Source of the DNA: Glandiceps talaboti
Lineage: Eukaryota > Hemichordata > Enteropneusta > Spengelidae
NCBI RefSeq assembly: GCF_964340395.1
Contig: NC_135549.1
Location: forward strand, 8,439,842-8,503,841
Reading direction: 5' to 3'
Length of the DNA stretch: 64,000 bases
In this document: in pieces, positions 24,870 through 32,746 of the stretch
Numbering within the stretch: position 1 is the first letter of the stretch
How the letters are laid out: every line of letters begins with the position of its first letter
The notes under the pieces: model-generated
Told to the model about the DNA's origin: nothing
Seen by the model: only the letters and a program-made list of their open reading frames with translations
Database searches by the model: none
Made by a program: the position numbers and the translations under genes

Positions 24870-25206
24870 CGCCCACGCCGATGTAACGCCCACGCCGAAG
24901 TACAAGTACATGTATGTACGTATCGTTTCAAGTTCTGGCATAAGTTAGAGTTGTCAATGCATTTGCAACGGTTTTGTACATGTTACTTAGATCGTTATGA
25001 GTGACTATCGTACTTTTGTTGTATTAGCAATAAAAATACTCTTCTAGGCTTTATACATGTACTCTGATAAATGTTCATACCGAAATGTGTCCATCAACAA
25101 CACAATAATCTGTTTGATAACACCCTCCCTACTCTTTTACATTACAGCTCCAAAAGTACCTGATTCTGCTTTAGATGGTGGTCGTAAAAGCTGGAGAGGA
25201 AAGTAG
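1..25206 (+). CDS. CadA: giant cadherin-repeat transmembrane protein, 5' partial, 19 exons
   Basis: Single-pass cell-surface cadherin of the large cadherin-related class, expected to mediate calcium-dependent adhesion at the plasma membrane. The 19 exons join into one open frame of 9438 nt (3145 residues plus stop). About 26 EC repeats are visible, marked by linkers such as DVNDN, DENDN and VNEY, by LDRE/LDYE strands and by DxD motifs. They are followed by a membrane-proximal domain, a transmembrane helix at about residues 2873-2895, a Cys-rich stretch and a Gly/Pro-rich tail. No EGF or laminin-G domain is seen, unlike Fat or Celsr proteins. Coding begins before the window; the first visible exon lacks only about two codons by comparison with its CadB partner. 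The nearest neighbour is the convergent paralogue CadB. Donors are nearly all GTAAG-like; exceptions are GTAGGT after exons 11 and 15, GTCAGT after exon 12 and a proposed GC donor after exon 16. Orthology to a named cadherin cannot be decided here. Confidence 0.9.
211..305. repeat. (GACA)n/(AACA)n microsatellite
   Basis: Tetranucleotide array in CadA intron 1, with GACA blocks flanking an AACA core. Open frames through it are repeat artefacts. Confidence 0.95.
567..833 (+). CDS. CadA exon 2
   Basis: Acceptor TATACAG and donor GTAAGTC; phase 1 on both sides. Contains [11 protein letters not shown], the degenerate linker NTDVPEF (no DxNDN) and [10 protein letters not shown] of the next EC repeat. 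Partner: CadB exon 10. Confidence 0.88.
834..1580 (+). other. CadA intron 2, unexplained AT-mixed sequence
   Basis: Intron of 747 bp. The stretch 1030-1430 is less AT-rich and open in two frames, but I recognise no protein family in it. It may be a transposon remnant. Confidence 0.5.
1581..1829 (+). CDS. CadA exon 3
   Basis: Acceptor TTGTTCAG and donor GTAAGAAT; phase 1 on both sides. Encodes [17 protein letters not shown] and the linker [11 protein letters not shown]; the Cys opens a Cys-paired EC repeat. Partner: CadB exon 11. Confidence 0.9.
1995..2058. repeat. (TGTC)n microsatellite
   Basis: Perfect tetranucleotide array in CadA intron 3, at the start of a degenerate longer-period repeat. 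Confidence 0.95.
2059..2560. repeat. Degenerate tandem repeat, period roughly 90-210 bp
   Basis: Intron sequence in which two motifs recur in order: a GGCAATATCTCAA-like box (near 2063, 2273, 2413, 2500) and a TTTTATATAACTTGGTACAT-like box (near 2306, 2446, 2527). Copies are diverged and spacing is uneven. The rest of the intron to 2934 shows nothing recognisable. Confidence 0.6.
2935..3084 (+). CDS. CadA exon 4
   Basis: Acceptor TTACTTTCAG and donor GTAAGTG; phase 1 on both sides. Encodes [15 protein letters not shown] and the GDISLVG strand. The Cys pairs with the PAC of exon 3. Partner: CadB exon 12. Confidence 0.88.
3317..4069 (+). CDS. CadA exon 5
   Basis: Acceptor CATTTATCAG and donor GTAAGTAG; phase 1 on both sides. 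Carries about two and a half EC repeats with LDYE, linker [19 protein letters not shown], linker [11 protein letters not shown] (Cys subtype, partner Cys in LGCTDGD) and linker [11 protein letters not shown]. Partner: CadB exon 13. Confidence 0.93.
4070..5054 (+). other. CadA intron 5
   Basis: 985 bp. The first 650 bp are AT-rich with no feature I recognise; the last 290 bp are the TTGA/TTGG tetranucleotide array listed separately. Confidence 0.7.
4769..5000. repeat. Compound (GATT)n-(GGTT)n-(GATT)n-(GATC)n array
   Basis: About 230 bp. Short GATT block, about 33 GGTT units, a GATT block and a few GATC units, ending about 55 bp before the exon 6 acceptor. Three overlapping antisense frames through it are artefacts. 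Confidence 0.95.
5055..5379 (+). CDS. CadA exon 6
   Basis: Acceptor GCCAACAG and donor GTAATTA; enters in phase 1, leaves in phase 2. One EC repeat with TDVDS, an unusual CDDC insertion before the FQVNPVTG strand, LDRETKESY and linker [11 protein letters not shown]. Partner: CadB exon 14, with the same phase switch. Confidence 0.92.
5556..5660. repeat. (TTTG)n microsatellite
   Basis: Tetranucleotide array in CadA intron 6 (5380-6163). The remainder of that intron is AT-rich with no recognised feature. Confidence 0.95.
6164..6276 (+). CDS. CadA exon 7
   Basis: Acceptor TTATCACAG and donor GTAAGTA; phase 2 in, phase 1 out. Encodes [11 protein letters not shown], the calcium-binding ATDLDDP strand and GRIRFEI. 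Partner: CadB exon 15 (45315-45421). Confidence 0.88.
6706..7578 (+). CDS. LINE ORF1: zinc-finger, coiled-coil RNA-binding protein
   Basis: 290 residues. The N terminus has a Cys-rich zinc-binding cluster (residues 2-32, CDDC, CEKC and a further Cys). A predicted coiled coil follows at about 50-130, with heptad-like Leu and Glu/Lys. Then comes a segment like the L1 ORF1 RNA-recognition fold (about 135-220; [32 protein letters not shown]) and a basic C-terminal region. The family role is nucleic-acid chaperone of the retrotransposition particle. ATG at 6706 follows the 5' leader directly; the TAG at 7576 lies 47 bp before ORF2. Confidence 0.85.
   Translation: MKCDDCGTRKKVRTCQGDLMLCEKCNLERFGCDDNVKMDATCISDKSVDKLRVLLQPIQKQLTSIASDLSDVKRKQTDMVQSMEYISLEFEEMKQTLEKLRKSNAELSQDNNVLRKELRELKSEVSDLDQYHRRVNLEICGIPESQSGNENTDKIVLSTLQKVHSSISESDIDISHRLGTIKTSHHDSRPRPRPIIVRFTSRKQRNVIYENRRKLKNITTKDIGFNQANYIFINENLCKASRDLLSMVNKARKQSQYKYMWTKNGRIYVRKDQSDDPVIIRVEDDIRKIQ
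7626..10577 (+). CDS. LINE ORF2: endonuclease-reverse transcriptase
   Basis: 983 residues, complete. N-terminal APE-type endonuclease: [14 protein letters not shown] (metal-binding Glu), [16 protein letters not shown] (GDFN) and ISDHFP (catalytic SDH) within about residues 40-245. Reverse transcriptase from about 480-780: [50 protein letters not shown], the catalytic FADD box, and [12 protein letters not shown] in the thumb. A C-terminal region with GVKTWNNMP is typical of CR1/Jockey elements. It nicks target DNA and primes reverse transcription there. All catalytic motifs are present. Confidence 0.95.
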   Translation: MDTEYEEDIHTFNIENYTLSPLEFTSKFATKYNKSFSISHINIRSLRKNFDNLKMFYEDCIKQNFKIIGLSEVWHLDNQHLANLHNYSLELNCRNSGRGGGAGAYIHTSIKYRILDYSVVHSDCLWLELLAQKQRIIVGVIYRKHNTNIPEFTNSLLNTLHKVKVDKKQCILMGDFNINYCSRDNQSNQLISILQCLHLEQIISVPTRVTCNTSTVIDHIYTNISTDRIHAGTIQTDISDHFPTFAIFENFDIDSPNTRPVLTRDFKSYKYDHFISDLQNVSWQPVYNASDTDSAFNLFTDIYTDICNNHAPLRLRTLKPKRKSSPWITKAIKKSINIKHKLYSKVIANQHEASAVAKYKSYRNLLTSVLRSAKKKYFVDLLTFNKNNPRKTWNVINNSIGKQHSVSIFPENLELNVNGNSHLVTDQGEIVKGFNEHFVNVGRQLAETIPKTDIDFKQFFGQPLQHTFFLKPTTELEVCNLLKTLDPKKACGWDNLPPRLLIDSADIIAHPLAHIFNLSFSTGIFPSALKIAKVTPIFKKGENCNPGNYRPISILPLFSKILEKIVNNQFTIFLDKYSILFKHQYGFRKKHSTKLSMINLINHILEQMDQGNPTLGIFIDFSKAFDSIDHKILLDKLERYGFRGIILQWIKSYLSQRSQFISLGGITSQNEFINCGVPQGSVLGPTLFLLYINDLPNSSSFFNFRLFADDSNLFHTYPANHSIDLDIATNHLKMVLQWCDVNKMTINKTKSNYIIFRGKQRQVDVKGSILMRRDTISEVDAVPFVGLLIDKHLKWTNHIAHVHSKIKTMCGMLFKLRHFLPIDTLILLYSSLIQSHLTYGLEVWGNAYSTHLHCILTAQKMAVRAMTFSSYTDHSAPLFKQLKILDIFKLYRFSVSSFIHDLMYHKSAHSITDYFTLIDHPYETRQRHSGNLFLEYNHTTFGQSSISYSGVKTWNNMPVEIRSIGSRTYFKKKVKELLFSEYV
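10912..10975. repeat. (AAC)n/(AGC)n trinucleotide repeat
   Basis: Short AAC/CAG-rich microsatellite just downstream of the LINE 3' end, in CadA intron 7. Confidence 0.9.
11186..13267 (+). CDS. CadA exon 8
   Basis: Large 2082-nt exon; acceptor CATTCAAACAG and donor GTAAGCA; phase 1 on both sides. About six EC repeats with linkers [55 protein letters not shown] and [11 protein letters not shown]. The two PVC repeats have partner Cys residues in LACDDLD and TTCSDGD. Partner: CadB exon 16. Confidence 0.95.
13268..14260 (+). other. CadA intron 8, no recognised feature
   Basis: 993 bp of AT-rich sequence; no repeat, frame or motif I can name. Confidence 0.6.
14261..14383 (+). CDS. CadA exon 9
   Basis: Acceptor ATTCTCTCAG, chosen over a second AG at 14270-14271 because it alone keeps the phase-1 frame. 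Donor GTAAGTT. Encodes the degenerate linker [20 protein letters not shown] and [10 protein letters not shown]. It is 123 nt, exactly the length of CadB exon 17. Confidence 0.9.
14384..14855 (+). other. CadA intron 9, no recognised feature
   Basis: 472 bp, AT-rich; nothing recognisable. Confidence 0.6.
14856..17532 (+). CDS. CadA exon 10
   Basis: Largest exon (2677 nt); acceptor TTAATTTAG and donor GTAAGTAT; phase 1 in, phase 2 out. About eight EC repeats with linkers [63 protein letters not shown] and [12 protein letters not shown] and PIC repeats carry LSCTDND and INCTDAD. Ends inside an LDRE-type strand (MDRENIPL). Partner: CadB exon 18. Confidence 0.95.
17588..17731. repeat. (GGT)n-(GAT)n compound trinucleotide repeat
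   Basis: About 22 GGT units followed by GAT/GAC units, 55 bp downstream of the exon 10 donor. Poly-Gly/Val/Met/Ser/Pro frames here are repeat artefacts. Confidence 0.95.
17814..17860. repeat. (GT)n/(GTGC)n microsatellite
   Basis: GT dinucleotides grading into GTGC units in CadA intron 10. Confidence 0.9.
17985..18420 (+). pseudogene. Decayed LINE ORF2 C-terminal fragment
   Basis: Read across frameshifts and stops this gives [28 protein letters not shown] and [12 protein letters not shown]. That matches the layout of the post-RT C terminus of Jockey/CR1-like ORF2, and the same region in the intact LINE at 7626-10577 has [10 protein letters not shown] and GVKTWNNMP. Several stops and at least one frameshift show it is dead. 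The rest of the intron to 19060 has no recognised feature. Confidence 0.7.
19061..19302 (+). CDS. CadA exon 11
   Basis: Acceptor TTCCTTCAAG; donor GTAGGT, which keeps the frame into exon 12; phase 2 in, phase 1 out. Encodes [13 protein letters not shown], linker [11 protein letters not shown] and [11 protein letters not shown]. Partner: CadB exon 19. Confidence 0.88.
19560..19642. repeat. (GT)n microsatellite
   Basis: Dinucleotide array with some GC interruptions in CadA intron 11 (19303-19830); the rest of that intron is featureless. Confidence 0.95.
19831..20820 (+). CDS. CadA exon 12
   Basis: Acceptor TCCATAACAG and donor GTCAGTTA; phase 1 on both sides. Three to four EC repeats: linkers [22 protein letters not shown] and [11 protein letters not shown], with LNREN, LDREEQ and MDYETDTE strands. 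The intron after it is absent from CadB, whose exon 20 covers both CadA exons 12 and 13. Confidence 0.93.
21102..21426 (+). CDS. CadA exon 13: last EC strand and membrane-proximal domain
   Basis: Acceptor TCACGTCTTAG and donor GTAAGTT; phase 1 in, phase 2 out. Finishes the last EC repeat ([12 protein letters not shown]) and begins a conserved membrane-proximal domain: [26 protein letters not shown] and the basic RRRLLA patch. CadB has RIGLSHL and RKLLQST at the same place. The fold is unknown here; a SEA-like or ferredoxin-like juxtamembrane domain, as in some large cadherins, is an inference. Confidence 0.88.
21651..21799 (+). CDS. CadA exon 14: membrane-proximal domain
   Basis: Acceptor TTTCTTCCAG and donor GTAAGTAA; phase 2 in, phase 1 out. 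Encodes [16 protein letters not shown] and [15 protein letters not shown]. The motif YLHSVFA-DD is matched by YLYSVFASDD in CadB exon 21. Confidence 0.88.
22106..22358 (+). CDS. CadA exon 15: transmembrane helix and Cys-rich segment
   Basis: Acceptor TCGTTACAG; phase 1 in, phase 2 out at a GTAGGT donor. Encodes [20 protein letters not shown] (membrane helix), then [10 protein letters not shown] and further CC pairs (about 15 Cys in 45 residues), giving a cytoplasmic side likely to be palmitoylated or metal/disulfide-linked. The donor overlaps an in-frame TAG at 22360, so intron retention would end the protein here. The phase-2 exit equals that of CadB exon 22, favouring splicing. Confidence 0.85.
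22359..23311 (+). other. CadA intron 15
   Basis: 953 bp, AT-rich. Minus-strand bases 22472-22654 are open for 60 codons with an ordinary amino-acid mix; I recognise no family. Nothing else is seen. Confidence 0.5.
23312..23382 (+). CDS. CadA exon 16: basic cytoplasmic segment, GC donor
   Basis: Acceptor ACTATTTAG; phase 2 in. Encodes [19 protein letters not shown] and KKKP. The only frame-keeping exit is CAG followed by GCATGT, i.e. a GC-AG intron in phase 1. That phase matches CadB exon 23. Without splicing the frame stops at 23388. Confidence 0.7.
23779..23849 (+). CDS. CadA exon 17
   Basis: Acceptor TCTTTTCAG and donor GTGAGTAT; phase 1 in, phase 0 out. Encodes the charged stretch [17 protein letters not shown]. 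Partner: CadB exon 24 with identical phases. Confidence 0.8.
24215..24641 (+). CDS. CadA exon 18: Gly-rich cytoplasmic tail
   Basis: Acceptor TCTATTCCAG and donor GTATGT; phase 0 in, phase 1 out. Low-complexity Gly/Pro/Ser/Ala tail of about 142 residues, with three copies of an 11-residue unit around GATKPSG (33-bp minisatellite), then a moderately complex middle ([18 protein letters not shown]) and a second Gly run. CadB exon 25 at this place is only 70 nt, so the exon has expanded in CadA or contracted in CadB. Confidence 0.85.
24757..24867. repeat. (TCTG)/(TATG)n microsatellite
   Basis: Tetranucleotide array in CadA intron 18, followed at 24866-24898 by two copies of a 17-bp GTAACGCCCACGCCGA-type unit. 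Confidence 0.93.
25148..25206 (+). CDS. CadA exon 19 with stop codon
   Basis: Acceptor TTTACATTACAG; phase 1 in. Encodes [18 protein letters not shown] and ends with TAG at 25204-25206. Partner: CadB exon 26, also with a basic RR-rich C-terminal segment. Confidence 0.85.
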
Positions 25207-25555
25207 ATCTGAAAGGATAGAAGACAATGAGAGTCGTGACAATGAATTTAAACTCGTTAAGAGGAAAGTTGCAATTATCTGACGATAACAGGGAAAGGAA
25301 ATAGAATCGAAACAGATAGACGAGGAAAATTAAGATTTAAAAAATTATAGTCAGGTTTACTTTTCCTGGTAGTTTCCCAGCATACTAGAGACTACGACTG
25401 CTTGAACTTTTGTTTCCGTGGTTCTTGAGAAAAAGGTTTACAGTAACAAATTGATGATTCAAACCAGTAAGATTAACAATAACGCGAGATATAATGTGTT
25501 GTCTCAATTGAAGGCACGTAGTCTCATAAATAAAGTCATGGCCTGAAAAGGTGAA
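25207..25555 (+). other. CadA 3' UTR (predicted)
   Basis: Runs from the stop to just past the polyadenylation signal AATAAA at 25529-25534. The cleavage position is inferred. Confidence 0.55.
25529..25534 (+). terminator. AATAAA polyadenylation signal for CadA
   Basis: Canonical hexamer about 320 bp after the CadA stop. An earlier AATAAA near 25029 lies inside intron 18 and would truncate the message. Confidence 0.55.
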
Positions 25556-27170
25556 TGAGTGCAAAATATAGGTAATAGGTGATGTTACTGGTTACATCTG
25601 TACATAGATACTACACTTTATGTTAAGTGCCACCTTTCAATGGTTACAACTTTTGAACCGGGACATTTATTTTTGTTTTTGTAATTTTCTGCAGTCTATC
25701 TTATTTGCATAAGTATACTGTAACGAACATTTACATCTTTTAATTCGTATTGAGCATTCTTTAAACATTTAACGTCATACGTCATGTAAATAGTATTACG
25801 CTTTTCACTCCATAGAGCTTCTACTCTTTTGTTATGACACATCCGGGATATACAGAGAGAAGCATTGGAATAATCCAACCACTAACAACTACATTCTGCG
25901 ATTTAACTTATTCCAATTGGATTGGAAATTTTGAGAACACAGTGTAATAATTTTTTATATCATTTTTTGTGTCTTTCTTTCTTACATATTCTTTTTGTCG
26001 ATGTTATTATTGTGTAGTAATAAAATCTCATCGGCGCAGTTGATAAGTACTAGTTCCGGCAGTTCTTTTTGTTCAACCAAGATATACGTGTATATATAAA
26101 TAATGTCAAAGTTTAAAGTTTCGCCTTTACAAATAATATATATTGCATCTTTTGCCAAATTCATATTATTTACGTGTACATATGAGCCATGTTTGACAAG
26201 ATTTGATCATCTCGTTTTTTGTCCATATTTGAGTACTATTTGCGATTACAGAACACTTAGAGAATAACAAGTAGTAGCACTATATGTCCATTTGAGTTGT
26301 ATTACAATTGTATTTACAAGTGACAAATGTGACATTATTATACCAGGAAATAGTCTGCATTCAAGACACCATCAGCAAATTGTCGATGTCATTAGGGAGA
26401 GAGTACCATACTTTCCACGTACGTACATACATACATACATACATGCATACATGCATGCATACATGCATGCATGTATACACACACACACACACACACACAT
26501 ACATACATACATACATACATACATACATACATACATACATACATACATACAGAGTGTGACATCGGCATATATAGAGACATATATTTATATGTATGAGATG
26601 GAAAGTAAATTATAAAACATACATCATGACTGAAAATCATTTCAAGATGGCGTTAAGCTGTTGTCGTTTGATGCTTGTAATATTATGTATGTAAGTATTC
26701 TGAGATAAAATAAATAGCATTTTATTATATAAATCGGCTTTCTTTGTCAGTCTTCTTCTGTTTTACTTCAGCACTATACCAGAAGGGTGGACGTACTGGA
26801 CATCTAAATGTATGGGAAACCCCTGTATAACGATTGTTACATTTTGTAAAACATTTAACAATCAATTAGACACTATCCAGGCGTGAAGTTTCACAATTAA
26901 ACTACGACCAATGCAACGTATTCAAAACTTTAAAAAAAAAAGGGAGGGGGGGGCATTCAAAGCTAAATTCGTTCAAAACCACCTTTGCTATTAATTATTT
27001 TGTCTCCCCGTAATAACCATTTAATGCAGAAAAGGGTTCCCAAATCTGGTTATCGCTAGGCAAACACCATGCCCAAAATTTCGTTTTTACGAATATTCAG
27101 CTACATTCCGACACGAAAAGACTAGACTATTAAGGTGTATAGGTAATCACAAACTGAGTAAATCATTTAC
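25556..27170. other. Intergenic space between the two cadherin 3' ends
   Basis: No gene seen. Contains the CATA/CATG/AC microsatellite at 26416-26551; otherwise AT-rich. Confidence 0.6.
26416..26551. repeat. (CATA)n/(CATG)/(AC)n microsatellite
   Basis: Compound array between the two genes; the reading frames on both strands through it are artefacts. Confidence 0.95.
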
Positions 27171-27187
27171 AATTACAGCATGCAAAC

Positions 27188-27193
27188 TTTATT
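27188..27193 (-). terminator. Candidate polyadenylation signal for CadB
   Basis: TTTATT on the plus strand, i.e. AATAAA on the minus strand, about 650 bp beyond the CadB stop. It implies a 3' UTR of about 27170-27843. Confidence 0.45.
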
Positions 27194-27843
27194 CATATAT
27201 ATAACAACTAAACTACTAGGCATAGCAAGTGGTAAATTCTGTATTAATTTTATAAAATATGTTTACTTCAAACTACAGTATCTCTGAAAAGAAGGTCTAG
27301 ATTTTTCTGTGTTCGTATTAACTAGAAGAAATAACATTAAAATTGAAAACAATTTAGTATTCTTGTCAAAGTATACCAGAATTACAAAAAGACGTATCCT
27401 TATCATGCTGATAAGGTAATGTTGACCGTGAAGACAAGCGTGTTAAACTTTTTACGTTCACTTAAAAATAAACTGAAGGACAGATTAAAACACGGTGTTG
27501 TAAATCACAACCCTTCTCAATTCATGAAAATTGCTCCAAATCCCAACTAGAAAGAGTTCCGACGAAAAGGTGTGAGTTATTTCAAAACATTTCATTGCTT
27601 GACTAGTCATGAATGTCGGTCAGATGCAAGTCTTTGAACTAGTCTGCAAGGTATAAGGACGTAACTGAAGCAGACAAAAACTGAATCATAAAACTTAACC
27701 ATGAAATGAAAGTCTGTTGTAGTAACAGTAATTAAGTACAAATTTTCGCCTCCAAAACTAAATTAATCGTGCGAATCTTCAAACTATTGAATATAAGGTG
27801 ACAATGTATAGTTGATTGTAAACGTGTCTTGTTATGAAATTCT

Positions 27844-27995
27844 TCATTCGTCTTGAGGGTTGCCATAACGACGAGATCTCCTCCCGGCTAGTTTGTCTTG
27901 CAAGTCTTGCTCAACACGGGCCTTGTCAGCACCTTGTACCTGTTTGAGGTGGACTTTATCAGCTTCGTGTTGCTTTTTTATCTTCTCGACATCAT
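27844..27995 (-). CDS. CadB exon 26 with stop codon
   Basis: Acceptor ATTTTGACAG; phase 1 in; TGA at 27846-27844. Encodes a charged, probably helical tail (DVEKIKKQHEADKVHLKQ, ADKARVEQDLQDKLAG) ending in RRSRRYGNPQDE. The tail is quite unlike the Gly-rich tail of CadA. Confidence 0.88.
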
Positions 27996-30900
27996 CTGTC
28001 AAAATGAATGTACAGCTCAATGTAGTTAGGAGTTTAAGTAAGTTTACTGTTGCATTGGCAACAATGATAAGGTATGCGCCTTCAAAATTGCATTGTACCT
28101 GGGGGTTTTATACACATCTTCTATTTATAGCCAGCAGGAATTAAAAGATTACGGCATGGGTGCAGTGTCTGCTTTTGAATAAGCGATTAGTGGTTGTTGG
28201 ATTTAATAGCTACCATGTAAAAAAAATACTAGACTAAGTGGTGTGTCTTATTAAAAAAAATCGCTGTACCATGTACATTGACGTCCACAGTTTTTTTTTC
28301 TGTATTGTGTCAAACTGTCTTTGTGACCACTGTGTATAAGTCTCCATCGTATTCTGGAACATATCAGATAGTATAATATATACGACTCAGCTTTGTACCA
28401 TATTTCAATGAAGTGTTTACGACAGCGGAGCGAAATTGCGAAATAATTATCTGTTTTGTTCGAGTACTCGTGACAAAGTGCTCCTCTGGCACACCCATGT
28501 ATGTTTCAATGGCTATAGAACGGTCCCTTTGAATGTAAGTGGTGGGGTTTTTTTACGATCATGATACCTCGTAAAATGCATCAGCTTTAACTTTTCTGAT
28601 TTTATTATACCGATCAAGTTATTGTTAAAAGTTATAGAATCAAGCAGGCGACAAAATTCGTAAGCATTACAAGGACCCGCCTATAGCAATTTATGTTCTC
28701 AAAATAGTACCGTTTTAGACTGAGCTTCAAGTTAGCGCTGTCTAACTTTTGAAATGTTGTGTGGGAGTTTGGAACTGTAGCTGCAATTGCTATGTAGCGA
28801 AATATTTTATGTATTGTGCAACGTTTGGCTAAAGAAATTCTATCCTTTTAAGGCTATGTGCCAGGTTTGTGTAAAGCTGTCTATACTAATACTATACAAA
28901 ATGTATATGAGCGACATCTGAGTGTGTAAAGCTGGGAAACTTCCGAACGATCACGTTTTTTGGTGTGCCTATCAACCAAGCCACTTTTCATGGGCTACAG
29001 AAAGTTCAGACAGCAAGATAAAGTTGGCTGTGAAAACACATGAAATTAGGGAGCCTTCAATAATTGCAAGGAGGCGGAGGAAATCAGGCCCGGGCTGTTG
29101 TGTAAAAATGACTCTCCTCCCGCGATTCCGTCGTGCTATAAACTTACCCTTCCTCTAACTTTCTTTCTGACCCCCCCCCCCCCCACCTTAAAATATTTCA
29201 TAAACATGGTTTAAATGTTGTAAGATATGGAAAAGGACACTAATATCCCCAGCGTCAATAATTTAAAGGACCAACTTAATCTCGCCGCCAGGCCACATGT
29301 TAAAAGTTTGAAAGGTATTGCTTATTTCCCAACTACTATTACCACGGTAGTGCATTTGTGTGAAATCGTCAATGTATTATGTGTTTCGATCTCATTGGCT
29401 GCGCTGAAGGCCAGGGCATTGCTTTGTGACTCCCAAAAACTATGGGCACACTCTCGATATTGTCGGGACCGAGGTCAACCTCCCACAACATTATCCCTAA
29501 TATCTTACCCAACTGTTCCCGATTTACTCCTGTTAGACCCACTTTTGATTTCTCCTCACACCCCATCGGACAATTAATTCAGTGCATGGTTGTCAGCAGC
29601 GATTTGATTGACAATGGGATGACAATAAGGCACCTAACCCTAACCCTATCTCTAACCGATGTGGAAGCAGTGGAATGCCAAATTCCCAAAAATGCAAAAG
29701 TAGGCAATATAATGGGACAAAGCAAACTGTGACCCTCCCCTCTCCTCATTTTCTAAAATATGGCCCAACCCAGAAGACCGATTTGGAAAAAAAGTCACCA
29801 ACTCACATCCTCCCTGTAATTATTGAAGGCTCCCCTTAATTGTTTTAGAATTTCTAATACTAATATTATATTAGCACTACAAAAGAGACTTTTACATGAT
29901 GTGTTGAATGACTGTGCGAAACGACTAGGCGTATATCCTTGTATCAGATCAGAGGCATGGTCATTACCATGCTCCAGTATCAGAACTTGTCAGTAGTAGT
30001 GTACTGAAGTACATGGTAATGTCAAATCTTTTAAGTTAATACTATTTTTGTCACAAGACCGTTAAGTTGAATCGTATAATCCCATCCACAAGTGACTGAG
30101 GTAGAAGTAGGGCAGTCAAACTGACACCATCTTCTGCTTTGATGTCCCCCAAGTCAATGAGAGTGAAAACATCATCAGATTCCAACTCTCAAAGTCCATG
30201 TGTAATGAAATGAAAAGTCTTTTATCCATAGACAATAATTCTTTCACTTAAGCCCCGATATATATAGGTCAACATAAACTCCATATTTTCTCTAGAGACT
30301 CAAACAGTTCGATTCCACCGTGACAATAAACGTCTATTTAATTAAAAGCGTCTTTCTATGATGCGAGCTCACAGTGCTGCACCCAGTTTCGATGGAATTG
30401 TTTTCTTTTTCTTTGACAGTTGACCAAGACTATTAAAGTGGAAGTCAGAGAGTTGGCAACGACAAACCTTTATTGACATTGATAACTATGATTTTGATCA
30501 GTCAGTTCACAATACATGCAATATCGGCATACACTAGCGCTTATCTGTTGGTGGTCTTGTTTTATTGTATGTAATGAATTTCAACAAGGTTGACATAATG
30601 TATTCGCCTGAAATGAGTAAAGTTTAAAATACTCGTCCAGTTCAAGTTAATTTATTCGACGAATAAATAACTTGAACTGGTCGTATTGATATGATACAGG
30701 GCTTGGAACAATTTAGTTTTTGGACACTCGGGGGCAAGTTTTGATCGGTTGCCTACGTTGGCTTCTAATATTAGGTGTAATTCCATAATAACTACCGTTG
30801 TCCACAGATTGCTGTTTTAACTTACAATCCGCTCATGAAGGTATTAGGATTATATTTGTGTACCTACATGGCTCATATTGCGATGTGATTGCGTTTTCCG

Positions 30901-32677
30901 CAATTTGCATAAGATTTAGTTACAATTTTTGTCGGTTTATAAAATTTTACTTTCAAATAGGTAGTCCATTGGCTAAGTAAAAATAATTCAGTGATCGAAC
31001 CCAAACTCTAAACTTTCATATCACGAACGGGTCTTTTGTGTAAATGTCACTGCAAACCAGTAGGTGTAAACAATGAACTTCTTCATGTCGACGATAAAGA
31101 AGACATGTTTGCATTACTTTGACTCTTGACACCCCAGTCTCTTTTTCACTGACAATATCAAAGAATTTATTCTTAGCTTTTTAAAAAAAAATATTTTGAC
31201 CCAACCTAACATATTTTACACAACCACGTCCAGAAATGGAAACACCTAGCCACACCAAATACTCAAATGTCAACATCCAGGTACGGATAATTTTATACAT
31301 TGATCACTGGATGTTGGCGAGCAGACGCGGGAAGTAGACACAGAGTGGAGTGAACGTCGATTACATTATATATTCGTCGAGGAATATCACTTTCTATACG
31401 TATTTACAGACTTGCTGTTTACATGTAATACTCGAATCGCAGTAAATATAAAGCTCTTGTTGAAAACCGTGGGATTGAATATATGGAGTAAAGGGGATCT
31501 GTTGTCTGATGTGAACCAAACTCGAATTGGTAGATTAAGAATAATAAACTATATGTATTTTTTCCATTATTTGTTATTCTGTTTTCTGGCCCAACTAAAT
31601 ATGAAAATTAAAATTGTGTACCAGGAGATATATTACATGCACTTCTCCTTGGTAATCCGACACTGATATGATTAAATTATCCATGTTACATTTATTTGGC
31701 TTAATATTTACCCGTTGCATTATATGAGAATTTCACTTTCACATGCACAAATACACAAATGATATTAAAATCACGCAAAAAACTACAAGCTTTATTTTAG
31801 TTAATTTGAAATGTGTACAGCGACTGATGTTGATACATTCGTATAAGCAAAGTAAAATGGTCAAATATCAAAATTTGTACACACATTGACACAGAAAAGA
31901 TTTCTGATAGTAAAGCGCTTAACGTACTGTTAAACACTGACATGGTTTCTTTTTCATATTTAGTGTATAAATCTAAATTTAACATTTCCTGGAACACAAC
32001 AAATAGCCGTGTACATGTACATTGTATATCACCTCCTAGAAGATGAAGCAGGTGAACGAGGATGTTCGATACACGAATGTAAACGGTAACTCTTCAGATA
32101 TTAAATTGAGTGTCCCTATGTTCAAACTCAAAGAAAGAAGCCATTATAAAACCATAAGTATCATTATGTTTACTTGCATTGGTGAGTTTATACTTAAACA
32201 CACCTCGTCAGAACAATCAACCACATGTATTCTAAAAATATGGTTTCTACCATCGATCATGCTCTATTGATTTGTCCGTTCCACATTAAAGTTCTAAATT
32301 TGCAGACGTGCAATTCAAACGAAAACCTTGCAAAACCTTAAAAACTATAGCTAGTGTGTTAATGTTCACTGCAAAGTGTACATGCTAGTACGAGAGTCCA
32401 ATTACACAAGTTGAAATGAGAAGGTTGTTCAGGTGACTGTTGCTATGTAACGATAATCACAATCTTCACTCTACATTAGGCAGCTTGCCGCCACCTACAA
32501 AAATATAAATAGGAAACAAATACCATCAGGCAGTGTCGTGGATATTCCAAGTAATTTTTTTTTCAGTACCTTTGTATCAAAGGACAGGGGCTATGAGACA
32601 GGTAAATAACTATCCTATGATGTAATTCATTGTAATCACGTTTTTTTCTATCACGGAAAATTGACCATGTTATTGTT

Positions 32678-32746
<69 letters not shown>

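Noticed and set aside
26292-26640. HTYI/VCMY repeat proteins on both strands
   Set aside because: CATA microsatellite; the same applies to similar frames at 24662-24948, 37613-37992 and 56142-56548.
29630-29660. Telomere-like CCTAACCCTAACCCTA
   Set aside because: Fewer than three units; too short to call an interstitial telomere.
28922-29732. Plus-strand frames between 28.9 and 29.7 kb
   Set aside because: No domain, splice pattern or partner; chance openness in a CadB intron.
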